A stretch of DNA of 64,000 bases from Ricinus communis (lineage: Eukaryota > Streptophyta > Magnoliopsida > Malpighiales > Euphorbiaceae). The translations under genes were made by a program, and so were the position numbers. The stretch's first letter is position 1; the number at the start of each line of letters is the position of its first letter. The DNA is taken from NCBI RefSeq assembly GCF_019578655.1, contig NC_063257.1, positions 29,812,362-29,876,361 of the forward strand. Direction: 5' to 3'. The notes under the pieces were generated by a model, which saw only the letters and a list, made by a program, of their open reading frames with translations, was not told where the DNA came from and did not search any database. Positions 1 through 10,059 of the stretch are shown one piece after another.

Positions 1-773
1 ATTTTTGTCAACAGTAGATTAGTTGGTCGATTTGCTTATCAAGCCCTTGCCTATCACTCGTTTTCAGTCTCTTTGTTCTAAGCTGCCTCTATGTGATATT
101 TATGGACTTGTAAAGAGGTGTTGAGGATAAAGAAAATAATTATCTTTTCTTATTTGTATTTATCATATTTTATGTTTATCTTTATCTTTTTCCTGTAGTT
201 GTAGAGTGTTTATAGGTTTCTATTTCTTGTAATTATAAATGTAAGAGTTGTTGTACTAATTATTCATCATCAAATACTACAACAATCACACTCCATTACA
301 GATAATGAATCCAAAAATTGTAACCTCTAGATCTATTGTTGATGTCGATGTTGATTCTAACCATTGTTTAGTTTGTGAATAGAGAGAGAAAAGAGATTAT
401 TTGTGCAGTAAATAACTATCAAAATTATTTGTATGACTAGCTCAGCAGATATCTAGTTATATTGATAAATTATTAATGTTAAATTAATATAATCAATGGC
501 TGTGATTTTGTAAGGGTACTATACACCTAGAATACATTAAAATGACTTATTCTTATTATATAAATCAGTATAAGAAAAAGTAAAATAAACTTTATTAATA
601 TTAAAACTAATTGATAAACACCATATAAGTAATAAAGTTCAAACTTTACAAATAATCTTCAAAAACTAAATAAAAATACCTAATTTTAATAAAAATAAAA
701 TAAAAATTCTGAAAAATGACTTAAAAAACATTATCATATTTAATCATAAAAAACTAAGAATAATAATCATTTA

Positions 774-1081
774 GAGTTTTCCTAGAGTACCATTATGGTA
801 TTCTACCATTAAAAAGTCTATTTTTTAATTATAGATAATTAATTGATATTATTTTAGATAATTTATTAGTCTTAAATATTCTTTTACTAATCTATATTGT
901 TAATGAATTTATATACAACTTTTAAATATTTATACAAGTCAAATTATATAGGTGAATTTCATAGTTATCAAGTATTATTAATTAAATTTTAAAAATGGAT
1001 AAAAAAATTTAATAAATAAAATATTATTTTTAATTTATTAATAACTAAGTACTATATATAATTAACTAATGTAAATTATTA
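774..1081 (+). repeat. Diverged direct repeat, copy 1
   Basis: Begins with a segment reading CCTAGAGTACCATTATGGTA and matches 1208-1505 in order and orientation along about 300 bases, with many substitutions and small indels. Shared landmarks are a GAGTACCAT.ATGGTAT.CTACCATTA block, a TTCTTTTACTAAT / TTCTTCTACTAAT block and an ATACAAGTCAAA / ATACGAGTCAAA block. No coding capacity. It is probably an old duplicated non-autonomous element or tandem duplication. Confidence 0.6.
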
Positions 1082-1207
1082 AAATTAAAATTATATCAAT
1101 CTTTATAGGTCTATATGGTATTATATACCTAGGGTACGTTAGAATAACTCTTAACTTTATCTTTATCTTCAATTTGAAAACCCATATATCTTATTATTAA
1201 GTTATTG

Positions 1208-1505
1208 GGTTTTGCTAGAGTACCATCATGGTATCCTACCATTACAAGTCTGTCTTTTAATTACAAATTATTAAATAATAGTATTTTAAATAATTTATTT
1301 GTTTTATATGTTCTTCTACTAATATAGATTATTAATGAATTCATATATAACTTTTAATTATTTATACGAGTCAAAATCTTATATTTGAATTTTATATTTG
1401 TCAAGTACCACTGATTAAATTTTAAAAATAAGAAAATATAAATAAATAAATAAAATGTTAGTTGATCAATCATTAAGTATTATATGTATAATTGACTAAT
1501 CTAGC
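1208..1505 (+). repeat. Diverged direct repeat, copy 2
   Basis: Second copy of the unit at 774-1081, in the same orientation, ending just before the putative copia LTR. Landmarks match in the same order, so this is a true repeat and not shared base composition. The 126-base spacer between copies is unrelated AT-rich sequence. Confidence 0.6.
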
Positions 1506-1531
1506 ATTTAATTATATTAATAAATTATTAA

Positions 1532-1740
1532 TGTCAATAAAAGAAGAATCATCGGGTCAAACCATTAGCTGCCACTTAGATAATTCCTCTTATTATGTAT
1601 TTCCTTGTATTGGTTATTCCTTGTATAGATACACAAATAGCTAGGTTTTCCTTATATAGTTGTTAGCTCTCTATGTATATAACTAACATGTAATACGTAA
1701 TGATATACACACATCTTTCTTCTTTTCTTCAATCTTGACA
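1532..1740 (+). repeat. Putative 5' LTR of Copia-1
   Basis: The segment starts TGTCAATAAAAG and ends CTTGACA directly before the primer-binding site, as expected for TG...CA LTR ends. A TATA-like CCTTATATAG lies near 1652. Because the 3' LTR is missing, the left boundary cannot be confirmed; the right boundary is firm. Confidence 0.45.
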
Positions 1741-1755
1741 TGGTGTCAAAGCTAG
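1741..1755 (+). other. tRNA-Met primer-binding site of Copia-1
   Basis: TGGTGTCAAAGCTAG follows the LTR end directly. It differs at two positions from the TGGTATCAGAGC motif that is complementary to the 3' end of initiator tRNA-Met and primes most plant copia elements. Confidence 0.75.
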
Positions 1756-1808
1756 GTTGAGAAAATTATTAAATTTATTTTTTTGCTACAGCTATTTTAT
1801 AAATTCTT

Positions 1809-2660
1809 TTGAGAATTTCTTTTCAAACATCCTTTAGAGGATTAAATATGGATGCAACCAAGAGTGAATCCATCTCTGTCAAAGCTAGGTTCAGATTTTT
1901 GTTGAAGGAAAGGGACTTTCTACCATTTTTGATGGGTCTCAAAAGGAAGAAGATGATGCAGAAGCAAAACGCCAATGGAAGACAAAGAACGCTCAAGTTA
2001 TTACCTGGATATTAAACTCACTTGAACCTGATATTGCATTAAGTTTAAAGTGCTTCAAAACAGCTGCTGCAATGTGGAATCATCTTAAAGGAGTATATTC
2101 TTAGGTAAACCAAGTAAGGTAATTTGAAATTGAATATGAACTAGCAAGTATCAGTCAAGAGGGCAAAGATATTCGAAGTTTCTATATTGAAATCATGAAA
2201 TTATGGACTGAACAAGATATGATATCTTCTTGTTCAATTTTAGATACAGCTTATGCCGAGATTAAGAAACAGAGAGACCGTGGAAGGATTATGCATTTTC
2301 TCATGAAACTTCACCCTAAATTTGAGAACGCGAGATCCACTTTAATTAATCGAGGTGATTTGACTATGGAATCTGTGCTTGGAGATCTGATCTGTGAAGA
2401 GTCAAGGCTGAATACATAAGCCCAACTAGATACTAAATCAAATTCTGTTGATGCAATTTTTATTGCTTCACGTGGAAAATTCCAATCAAAACCAAAGCAA
2501 GGAGGTAAAGAAGATACTTGTTGTAGACATTGTGATGAACTAGGGCATATTCAATCTCATTGCAAAAAGCGCAATATTTGTAATTATTGCAAGAAGCCAG
2601 GCCATATAATTCTAGATTGTAAATTATTGAAAAAGAAGCAAGGTTCATCTGTTTTTGTTA
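1809..2660 (+). pseudogene. Copia-1 gag (nucleocapsid), broken
   Basis: Encodes the gag-like structural protein that packages element RNA. Reading across breaks gives a UBN2-type gag body (NAQVITWILNSLEPDIA, FYIEIMKLWTEQDM) followed by two perfect CX2CX4HX4C zinc knuckles near 2522-2563 (C-RH-C-DELG-H-IQSH-C) and 2578-2619 (C-NY-C-KKPG-H-IILD-C). In-frame stops occur near 2103 and 2418, and the start region is frameshifted relative to the body. Two knuckles are a feature of some copia lineages only. A further piece of the same product runs into the protease frame. It cannot be expressed as one protein. Confidence 0.8.
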
Positions 2661-3166
2661 CCATGAGCAATGATAAAGGAAAATCAACTCCCAATGAGAG
2701 TGATCTCATGCCACAAGCAGTACAAAAGATGATTCAAGAGACTCTGCAATCAGCTTTTCCAAGTGCTATTTCTTCCGCTTTTTCTGTTGTCGGGTTATCA
2801 GGTAAAGGAATCAAATGGTTTCTTGATTCAGCTGCCTTTAATCACATGTCTGGACAAAAACATGTTTTCTCAAAACTTAAACCTTATCATTTAAAACAAA
2901 CTGTTGTTACTGCTAATGGAAGAGAATTACCAATTAAAGGGATTGGCACTATATGTCTGACCGATAAATCCAAAAATTCTATTTGTTTGCCCAATGTTTT
3001 TTTTTGTTCCCCGATTAATTGCTAATTTGATCTCTGTTGGACAATTGACTGATCAAAATTGTTTGATTAAATTTTCCTCTCTTGGATGTGATGTACAGGA
3101 CCTTCGAACGGGTCAAGTGATCATGAAGGGGCATAAACAAGGACGCTTCTTTCATCTAGATTGGTA
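2661..3166 (+). pseudogene. Copia-1 protease region, broken
   Basis: Aspartic protease that would cleave the polyprotein. The active-site region reads WFLDSAAFNHMSG near 2817, where copia proteases normally have D-S/T-G-A: the glycine is replaced by alanine, so catalysis is doubtful even before other damage. A frameshift near 3000-3010 moves the conserved ..LIANLISVGQL.. segment to another frame, and a stop at about 3166 ends the region shortly before integrase. Directly continuous with gag upstream. Confidence 0.75.
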
Positions 3167-3237
3167 AATGATAAGAGTTTCCCAGCATATCTTACAGTCT
3201 CATTCTACACTTCAACTGCTAATAATACTTGAAATCT

Positions 3238-4189
3238 ATGGCATCGTCGTCTTGGTCATCCGCATGCTAGTAGGTTAGAATATATGTTCAAGTCTAATTT
3301 TCTTCCAGACAAATTGAATGTTAAGTCTGACTTTTTAAAAACTTGTCAAAGTTGTGTTCTTGGAAAATTTGCAAAGTCACCTTTTGCTTCCAGTACTATG
3401 GAAGTTAATGAATCTTTTTATCTTATACACTGTGATTTATGGGGTCCTTCACCTGTTTTGTCAAGACTTGGATATAAGTACTTTGTCCTACTCATTGATC
3501 AATATACATGTTTTACATGGGTATATTTCTTACGATCAAAATTTGAATTGGCTAATATAGCAAAAGTCTCTTTCACCATCATTGAAACACAATTTGACAA
3601 AACAATTAAAATATTTCGTTCGGATTCTGGTGGAGAATTTTTTGCTTCAAATCTTATTAAGTTCTTTCATGAAAAAGGAACTGTAACTTAACAATCTTGT
3701 CCTGGGACACCAGAACAGAATGGAGTAGTAGAACGAAAAAATTGCCATGTTGTGGAAATTGCTAGAACTCTTTTACTTGAATCTTATATTCCTCCTCAAT
3801 TTTGGGTCGAAGCAGTGCATACTGCAATTCATCTTATCAATCACCAAACCACTTCCACACTGGGAAATCAGTCTCCATATTATTCTCTTTATCATAAGTC
3901 TCCAGATTACCGGCATCTTCGTATCTTTGGTTGTGTGTGCTTTGTCTTGCTTTCTCCATATGAACGAAATAAGCTGACTGCAAAGGCTGCCAAATGTGTT
4001 TTTCTTGGTTATAGTGATACTCAAAAAGGTTATGTTTGTTATGATTTTCAAAATAAAAGAATGCGTGTCTCTCGTCATGTACTTTTCTTTGAAAATGTGT
4101 ACTTTTATGGTTCCTCTTCTATGCCATCAGATTCCAGTTCGTCCATTTCTTTTTTTTTCATAATGATCCAATCAATGATGATGAAGTAA
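3238..4189 (+). pseudogene. Copia-1 integrase, one in-frame stop
   Basis: Integrase joins element DNA to the genome. The zinc-binding HHCC module is visible (WHRRLGH at 3239, then C-x2-C in TCQSCVLGKF near 3342-3368). Catalytic residues follow: D in IHCDLWGPS, D in FRSDSGGEF, and the E in the QNGVVERKN segment, giving a DD35E arrangement. A TAA near 3690 interrupts the frame between the second D and the E; the frame continues unchanged on both sides. A C-terminal FGCVCFVLL...FLGYSDTQKGYVCYD segment typical of copia is present. The product would be truncated before the catalytic glutamate. Confidence 0.85.
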
Positions 4190-4271
4190 ATATTCAGCCT
4201 ACTCTTTATCATGATCAGAAGGTCCTCCTTCAACCTCTTCCATCACTGCTCTACCACAAAATTCACTACCC

Positions 4272-5525
4272 TTGAAAAGATCAAAACATTCAAACTTTGG
4301 GAGACCTCCTGACAGGTATACTTTATTTACTAATCTCAATTCTGTCAAGATTCCTTCTACTTTTAATCAGGCATTAGACCAAACATGTTGGAGAAAAGCC
4401 ATGGAAGACAAACTTGAGGCATTGGATGAAAATCATACATGGGATTTAGTTCCTCGACCATCAAACACTTCTGTGATAGGAAGCAAATGGGTTTATACTA
4501 TTAAGTTTAAAGCTGATGGTACCTTAGATAGATATAAAGTTCTTTTGGTGGCCCAATGTTATAAACAGGAATATGGGATTGACTATGATGAAACATTTGA
4601 TCCTGTTGCTAAAATGACGACTGCTCGCACCCTTCTAGCTATTGCATCCTGTAAACAATGGCCATTGTATCAGTTAGATGTGAAAAATAGTTTCCTACAT
4701 GCAGACTTGAAAGAGACAGCTTATATGAAGTATCTTCCTGGATACTCTCTTGCTGATCGTAATCTGGTTTGTAAACTCAAAAAATCTTTATATGGTCTAA
4801 AGCAAGCGCCTCGAGCTGGGTTTGAGAAATTTTATTCTACCATTTGTGCAGTTGGTTTTCAGCAGAGTCCTAATGATCCATCTTTGTTTACTCATCACTC
4901 TCATGCTGGTGTTGTGATATTGGTTCTTTATGTAGATGACATGGTCATTACGGGTAGTGATGAACAAGGAATTATAAATTTCAAGAAGCATCTCTATGAT
5001 TCTTTTCATATGAAAGATCTCGGCATTCTCACTTATTTTCTTGGCCTCGAAGTATCTTACTCTTCTAGTGGCATTCTTCTTACTCAATGCAAATACATTG
5101 ATGACTTGCTGAAAATAGCCAATTTAACTGATAACAAAGTTTGCTCCACCCCCATGGAGCAAAATTTGAAATTGACACGTGAAGATGGAGCAGTTATCTC
5201 GGATCCTACTTTGTACCGCCGGTTAGTAGGCAGTCTTATTTATCTCACTATCACACGGCCTGATATCTCCTTTGCTGTACAGGTTGTAAGTCAATTTGTT
5301 TCTTAACCTCGTCGACATCATCTCCCACCTGTTCATCGTATTCTTCGCTATATTAAGGGTACTTGTGACCATGGCTTATTTTTTCCTTCAAATAATTCTC
5401 CAACTTTGACAGCATATGCCAATGCTGATTATGCCGGGTGTGTTGATACTCAGCGTTTCACAACAAGCTGGTGTGTATTTTTGGGTGCTTCTCCCATTTC
5501 CTGGAAGTGTAAGAAGCAAGCGCGG
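4272..5525 (+). pseudogene. Copia-1 reverse transcriptase and truncated RNase H
   Basis: The reverse transcriptase ORF is open for 344 codons and includes the copia hallmarks W..A...E..AL..N.TW, SKWVYTIK, the KNSFLHADL segment, SLYGLKQAPR and the catalytic YVDD in LYVDDMVITG near 4926-4950. A single in-frame TAA at 5304-5306 separates it from the start of RNase H (AYANADYAGC, near 5410). RNase H ends at GASPISWKCKKQA near 5525, where copia homologues continue with the SRSSxEAEY motif, so the last catalytic residues are lost. The sequence after 5525 is unrelated AT-rich DNA. Confidence 0.88.
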
Positions 5526-7734
5526 GTGATATATTTATTTTATGATTCAAATGATGAAATCCTTAGATCCATTAATTTTAGCTTTTGTATGTTTAAATTC
5601 ATAAATTTCAAATAAAAATGAATTTGAAATTCTTAAATTAAAACGATACTATTATGTATGGCTCATACGATACAAGAGTAATTTAGTAAATTAGTGCCAT
5701 ATATATATAAAAGTTTTATTTATAATCCTAAGTGCTTCATCACTATAATAAAAGTTTCAGGCGCTTTACTTTCAAGGATATAGATACATTATCAAACCTT
5801 GTTAAATCTTATATTTAATCTTGTGTTTATTCTGTTTTCTTTACTTTTCCATAACTGCGTTAATTCTCAACACAATACCTATATATGTTAGCTATTGAGG
5901 AGAAGGCCAAAATTTTTACGGAAACTTGGTGCAAAGATCATCACAGTTGAGCCACTAACAGGTTGAGAGGAGACTGAAAGATTCATGATTAGAGATAGCC
6001 GCCGATTGTTGAGAAGAGTTGGTGATTAACACAGTAGCAACCATCAGTTGATAGGAGTAAGGAGGAGTTTTTCAATTTTGGAGTGGGAGGAGATCGATAA
6101 TTTTAAAAAAGTAAGAATAGAAATTTTCAGAATAACTATTCTTTAGTTTTTGGTGGAATAGATATTTCATTAAAATAATGGATTTATTATTCTATAGAAT
6201 TACTATGCTGTTTTCAATATGAACCAAATTAAAGAATAACTATTCTATTTTTTTTTTATTCTTTGTCTATTCCTTATATCTTTCCTACTGCATTATTCAA
6301 GGAAATTTCATTAATCAAGTCAATTCTTTTTATTGATTTCAGTTCTTTATAGTATTCGGAAATAGTTATCATATTTGTTCTTAATATTATTTTTTATTTC
6401 TTTATTCAAGAATGCTTATCCATATCTATTTTGATTACCTATAATTAAGTCTTTCCAAATAATATTAATTTAATTCAACTACATTAATATAACTCAATTT
6501 ATGTTTAATAACAGACCAAATAACCCATTAGGTTTTTGGTCATCCTAATTAAGTCCATACATTTAAAATTAAAATGATCTTATGGATTTAAAAGAAAATT
6601 ATATTTTAAGCCCAATCGGAATTTGTGCTTCGAATTGGATGCTAACAGAGTCTATAAAAAAACAATTATTTAAAAATTAAAAAATATTCAATTAAATTAG
6701 GCAAAATTTCAAACCTATAAACATATATTTTTTTAGTAAGTTCATAATAATAATAATATTTTCATGAGATAATATTTGTTGATTTAATTTATACTATTTA
6801 ACTAAGCAGGTTGTTATTTTTAAATAAATGGCTTGCATTTAGATTGTATTAAAATAATTATTTTGAGAGTTTCAGCGTTAAAAGTAAAAACAATAATAAA
6901 CGAATGTTAAAGTATTAACTAGATTATATTGAATTAAAATTATCAAGAAACTTAAAACACCATTTATTATCATGTAAAAATATTGTTATTTCTCTATTTG
7001 TTTTGTTATCTTATTTAAGTCGGTCAAGGCAATTGTGCCAATCTCTGATAAATGTAAGGTTAATATGATAACTTCATATTTTAATAGTCTCAATTCAACC
7101 TGAATATATTGATCGTGTACATAAAGCAACTGTAGTATAAAATTATAAAATCAAGATTGATCATACGAGAATAAATTCTAATATATGTGTTTAAGAAGTG
7201 TGTGGAACAATTTGAAACTTTTATAGTAAAAATTATTAAAACTAAGAAAACAAGTAAAATAGATTGATTATCATATTTTAGAATATTAGAGATTTAGATT
7301 GCATATGACGAGATTAATTACAGATATTAATTTTAGAGTCTATTCTCGAATGTGATTATTCCTAAAATATATCAATTCTCTTTGAAGTGATTAACATGTA
7401 CCTAATCAAACAATTTTCGGTTTTTGGGGAATATCACTTACCAAACCAATTAAACAACATGTTCTTGCATCACAATAAACATATATATCTTTTTACTTAA
7501 TTCATTATATCTATTCTTCTAGATCTAGATTTGTATTTCTCCTTTGAATTCAACATACAAATCCTAAGATAAAAATAATATGGTGGCCAATAAGAGTGTT
7601 CAAAATAATTTCAAGAAGAATAAATCAAGAACATATCTAAACTCTATATTAAATCCATAATCAAAGCCAACATATTACATCCTTCTTTATGTACAGATGA
7701 ATTGTACGATTAGCTTCTAAGTGCAGCACGTTTT
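5526..7734. other. AT-rich non-coding spacer
   Basis: No gene is visible. The segment is AT-rich apart from a slightly GC-richer stretch at about 5890-6110 with no open frame. It holds the MITE-like foldback at 6129-6246. The right border is the first recognisable residue of the Tekay reverse transcriptase. Confidence 0.55.
6129..6246. mobile_element. Small MITE-like foldback
   Basis: The left end AGAATAACTATTCTTTAG and the reverse complement of the right end (AGAATAGTTATTCTTTAA) match at nearly every position, and the match continues inward to GGT. This gives inverted repeats of about 25 bases around an AT-rich core in 118 bases, with no coding potential. Ends of the GAATA..TATTC type are common in plant MITEs. 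No clear target duplication was found. Confidence 0.5.
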
Positions 7735-7989
7735 TGCCTAAAACTAATTTGAGATTCGGGCATCATCAGTTAAGGATTCTTGATGAGGATGTGCCCTATG
7801 ATAGCATTCAGGATTCATTATGGCCATTATGAGTCCTTAATGATGTCATTTGGACTCACTAATGCACCTCTAGCCTTTATGGATTTGATGAATAGGGTGT
7901 GTAAGCCATTCTTGGAACGCTTCATAATTGTGTTTATTGATGATATATTGGTGCATTTTAGAAGTGAAGATAAGGGTGCATGGGATTTG
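7735..7989 (+). pseudogene. Element F reverse transcriptase, N-terminal remnant
   Basis: Translation shows the gypsy RT core: YHQLRI-like segment, [34 protein letters not shown] and the catalytic box FIDDILVH (F-I-D-D, the usual Ty3/gypsy variant of YxDD). A frameshift lies near 7790 between the KTNLR segment and the MIAFRIHYG segment. The frame is interrupted at 7990 by the TRIM and resumes at 9172 with SMVLQTLGEH, showing the two halves were once one gene. Confidence 0.88.
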
Positions 7990-8490
7990 TGTAACGACCC
8001 GGAACCAGATCACATGAGATATTGTCCGCTTTAGGCCCCACTGGCCTCATGGTTCTGTCCCTTTGGCTCTTTGGCGGGTTCGAGATTTCTAGGAGGTCAT
8101 CCATCCTGAAATTTCTCCAAACCAAGCACCGTTTAACTTTGGAGTTCCTATAACTCCACAGCCAAACAACCAAAAGACGCCTTATGTGATTAATTCTAAC
8201 TCTTTACATATATGCTATTGACCATTCTCCATCCCATTTTGATGTGCAATTCGATTCATTCATATATCCCCGTACCTTAGAGTGATGCCATCCTAGAAGC
8301 TTGCTAGTAGCCGTTCCTTGTCCAGGCATCCTATCCTTGCCCGGCGTCCACTCATTCATGTACCCTCGTACCTTAGAGTGCTGCTATCCTAGAAGCTTGC
8401 CAGAAGCCGCTCCTTGCCCAGGCATCCTATATTGCGCCGGAGTTCACTTTCTGCCTTCATCGGACAGCTTCTTTAGGCTAGGCTATCACA
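7990..8490 (-). repeat. TRIM LTR (3' copy in element orientation)
   Basis: On the + strand it runs from TGTAACGACCCGG to GGCTATCACA. It contains one 5S-like block (8091-8157) and an internal direct duplication: the CCTTAGAGTG...CCAGGCATCCTAT segment occurs at about 8275-8334 and again at about 8372-8432. The matching part of the other LTR has a different duplication, so the two LTRs now differ in length (501 and 605 bases). Confidence 0.8.
8091..8157 (-). other. 5S rRNA-like segment 1 (TRIM LTR)
   Basis: Read on the - strand it contains GGAGTTATAGGAACTCCAAA, then GTTAAACGGTGCTTGG and GGATGGATGACCTCCTAG. These align in order with the middle and 3' half of plant 5S rRNA (AACTCCGAAGTTAAGCGTGCTTGG ... 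GGATGGGTGACCTCCTGG split around a variable centre), which covers the internal A-box and C-box of the RNA polymerase III promoter. It is a partial, diverged copy and not a functional 5S gene. Confidence 0.75.
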
Positions 8491-8543
8491 TGCCAACCAG
8501 CTTCCGCCTGCTTTGTCCTCGAACCACACATCCACTAGAGGGG

Positions 8544-8560
8544 TCCTATTCTAATACCAT
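8544..8560 (-). other. TRIM primer-binding site
   Basis: On the - strand the sequence is TGGTATTAGAATAGGA, a mutated form of the tRNA-Met site TGGTATCAGAGC. It sits two bases inside the 5' LTR, which fixes the element's orientation as minus. Confidence 0.65.
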
Positions 8561-8656
8561 TTATAATGATCCGGAACCAGATCACATGAGATATTGTCCA
8601 CTTTGTCCCCCACTGGCCTCATGGTTTTGTCTTCTTGGCGGATTCGAGAACTTTCT

Positions 8657-8720
8657 AGGAGGTCACCCATTCTGAAATTTCCCTGAACTAAGCACGTTTA
8701 ACTTTGGAGTTTATAACTCC
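8657..8720 (-). other. 5S rRNA-like segment 2 (TRIM LTR)
   Basis: On the - strand: GTTAAACGTGCTTAG followed by GAATGGGTGACCTCCTAG, the same 5S-derived A-box and C-box region as segment 1 with different substitutions. Belongs to the first unit of the tandem duplication in the 8562-9166 LTR. Confidence 0.72.
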
Positions 8721-8879
8721 ACGGCCAAATAATCAAAAGGCACCTCATGTGATTAATTTCAACTCTTTACATATATGCTATCAACCATTCCCCGCCACGT
8801 TTCAATGTGTAATTTGATTCATTCATATACCCTCGTACCTTAGAGTGTTGTGATCCTAAAAGCCGCTCCTTGTTCCAAG

Positions 8880-8940
8880 GGGTCACCCATTCTGAAATTT
8901 CCCTGAACTAAGCACGTTTAACTTTGGAGTTTATAACTCC
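8880..8940 (-). other. 5S rRNA-like segment 3 (TRIM LTR)
   Basis: Second 5S-like block of the same LTR. Positions 8881-8940 are identical to 8661-8720 over essentially the full 60 bases, showing that this duplication is much younger than the split between the two LTRs. Confidence 0.72.
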
Positions 8941-9171
8941 ATAGCCAAATAATCAAAAGGCACCTCATGTGATTAGTTTCAACTCTTTACATATATGCTA
9001 TCAACCATTCCCCGCCCCATTTGGATGTGTAATTTGATTCATTCATTACCCTTGTACCTTAGAGTGCTGTCATCCTAGAAGTCGCTCCTTGTCCAGGCAT
9101 CCTATCCTTGCTCCGGTGTCCACTTTCTGCCTTTATCGAACCACTTCTCTAGGCCAAGCTGTCACAATTTG

Positions 9172-9958
9172 AGTATGGTTTTGCAGACTTTGGGAGAGCA
9201 TCGGTATACACTAAATTTTCCAAGTGAGAGTTTTGGTTGGAAAGCTTGGATTTTCTAGAACACGTTGTGCCTGAGAATGTTATTCAAGTGGATCCCAAGA
9301 AAGTGGAAGCAGCGAATGATTGGCAGAGACCGACTACAGTGACAGAGATTCACAGCTTTCTAAGTTTGGCAGGCTACTATTGCCGATTTGCATAAGATTT
9401 CTCAAGGATAGCTGCACCTTTAACTAGGTCGACTCAGAAGAATGTTAGATTCCAATGGACTGATGCTTGTGAAAGGAGCTTTCAAAGGCTGAAAGATTAT
9501 TTACCTTCAGCTCCAGTATTGACCTTATCATCTGGAACTGGTGGTTTCACCGCATATTGCAATGCTTCTAGAGTGGGATGGGGTTGTGTTTTGATGCAAC
9601 ATGGTAAAGTAGTGGCTTATGAATCCAGGCAGTTGAAGAGGCATGAATAGAATTATCCCACTCATGATTTGGAGATAGCAACTATATATTTTACTCTTAA
9701 GATCTGGAGACACTATCTCTATGGGATGGCATGCGAGATATATACGGATCACAAGAGTTTGAAGTATAAATTCCAACAAAAGGAGTTGAATCTGAGGCAA
9801 AGAAGATAGTTGGAGCTTCTAAAAGATTTTGATTGTACTATTCTTTACCATCTGAGTAAAGTAAATTTTGTGGTATATGCTTTAAGCAAAAAGTCAGTAG
9901 GTAATCTTGCTCACATCAGCACGGACAAAATACCTCTGACTAAAGAGTTGCATTAATT
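9172..9958 (+). pseudogene. Element F reverse transcriptase C-part and RNase H
   Basis: Resumes the RT gene after the TRIM. Visible motifs: [48 protein letters not shown], then RNase H with [18 protein letters not shown] (usually YCDAS: first catalytic D replaced by N), YPTHDLEIA and YTDHKSLKY. Stops occur after CRFA, after KRHE and after LRQRR. RNase H would degrade the RNA strand during reverse transcription; here it is broken. Confidence 0.85.
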
Positions 9959-10059
9959 GTACGATCAAGGGTTACAGTTAGAGGTATTGGAATCAGGAGT
10001 ATTGTTGATGCATTTCAGGATTCGGCCTATACTTATTGACAGAATTAAGTTAGCTCAGA

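Larger units (their letters stand above)
1..1531. other. AT-rich non-coding flank
   Basis: No credible coding region or RNA gene is visible. The stretch is very AT-rich with many short A and T runs. Two diverged direct copies of a ~300-bp unit lie at 774-1081 and 1208-1505 and are listed separately. Short related motifs (GTACTATACACCTAG near 517 and GTATTATATACCTAG near 1117) suggest that the repeated unit is part of a larger decayed repeat. The right border is where the putative copia LTR begins. Confidence 0.6.
1532..5525 (+). mobile_element. Decayed Ty1/copia retrotransposon (Copia-1)
   Basis: Domains run in copia order: gag with two zinc knuckles, protease, integrase, reverse transcriptase, RNase H. 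Integrase lies before reverse transcriptase, which is diagnostic of Ty1/copia. A primer-binding site begins at 1741. The element stops abruptly near 5525 inside RNase H and no 3' LTR is found, so the 3' end is deleted. Stops and frameshifts in gag, between protease and integrase, in integrase and before RNase H make it inactive. Confidence 0.85.
7990..9166 (-). mobile_element. Cassandra-like TRIM retroelement with 5S-like LTRs
   Basis: Two long direct repeats (7990-8490 and 8562-9166) flank a ~70-base interior with no coding capacity, the plan of a terminal-repeat retrotransposon in miniature. Read on the - strand, each repeat begins TGTGACAGC or TGTGATAGC and ends at GGTCGTTACA or a decayed form; a tRNA-Met-like primer-binding site lies just inside. 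The 5-bp target duplication ATTTG is perfect (7985-7989 and 9167-9171), and removing the element restores the RT frame of F. Segments of 5S rRNA sequence in the LTRs are the known signature of the Cassandra family; assignment to that family is by this signature only. Confidence 0.82.
8562..9166 (-). repeat. TRIM LTR (5' copy) with internal tandem duplication
   Basis: On the + strand it runs from TATAATGATCCGG (decayed TGTAACGACCCGG) to AGCTGTCACA. A unit of about 220 bases is tandemly repeated inside it, starting at about 8660 and 8880; each copy carries a 5S-like block and the AACCATTCCCCGCC segment. The other LTR lacks this duplication, so it arose after, or independently of, the insertion. 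Confidence 0.75.

Noticed and set aside
7958..8675. Open frames over the TRIM (7958-8173, - and 8301-8675, +)
   Set aside because: They fall in non-coding LTR sequence with 5S-like blocks and have no domain; they are chance frames.
8091..8940. Functional 5S rRNA genes
   Set aside because: Only the middle and 3' parts are present, with substitutions and a deleted centre; they are LTR-borne 5S-derived segments.
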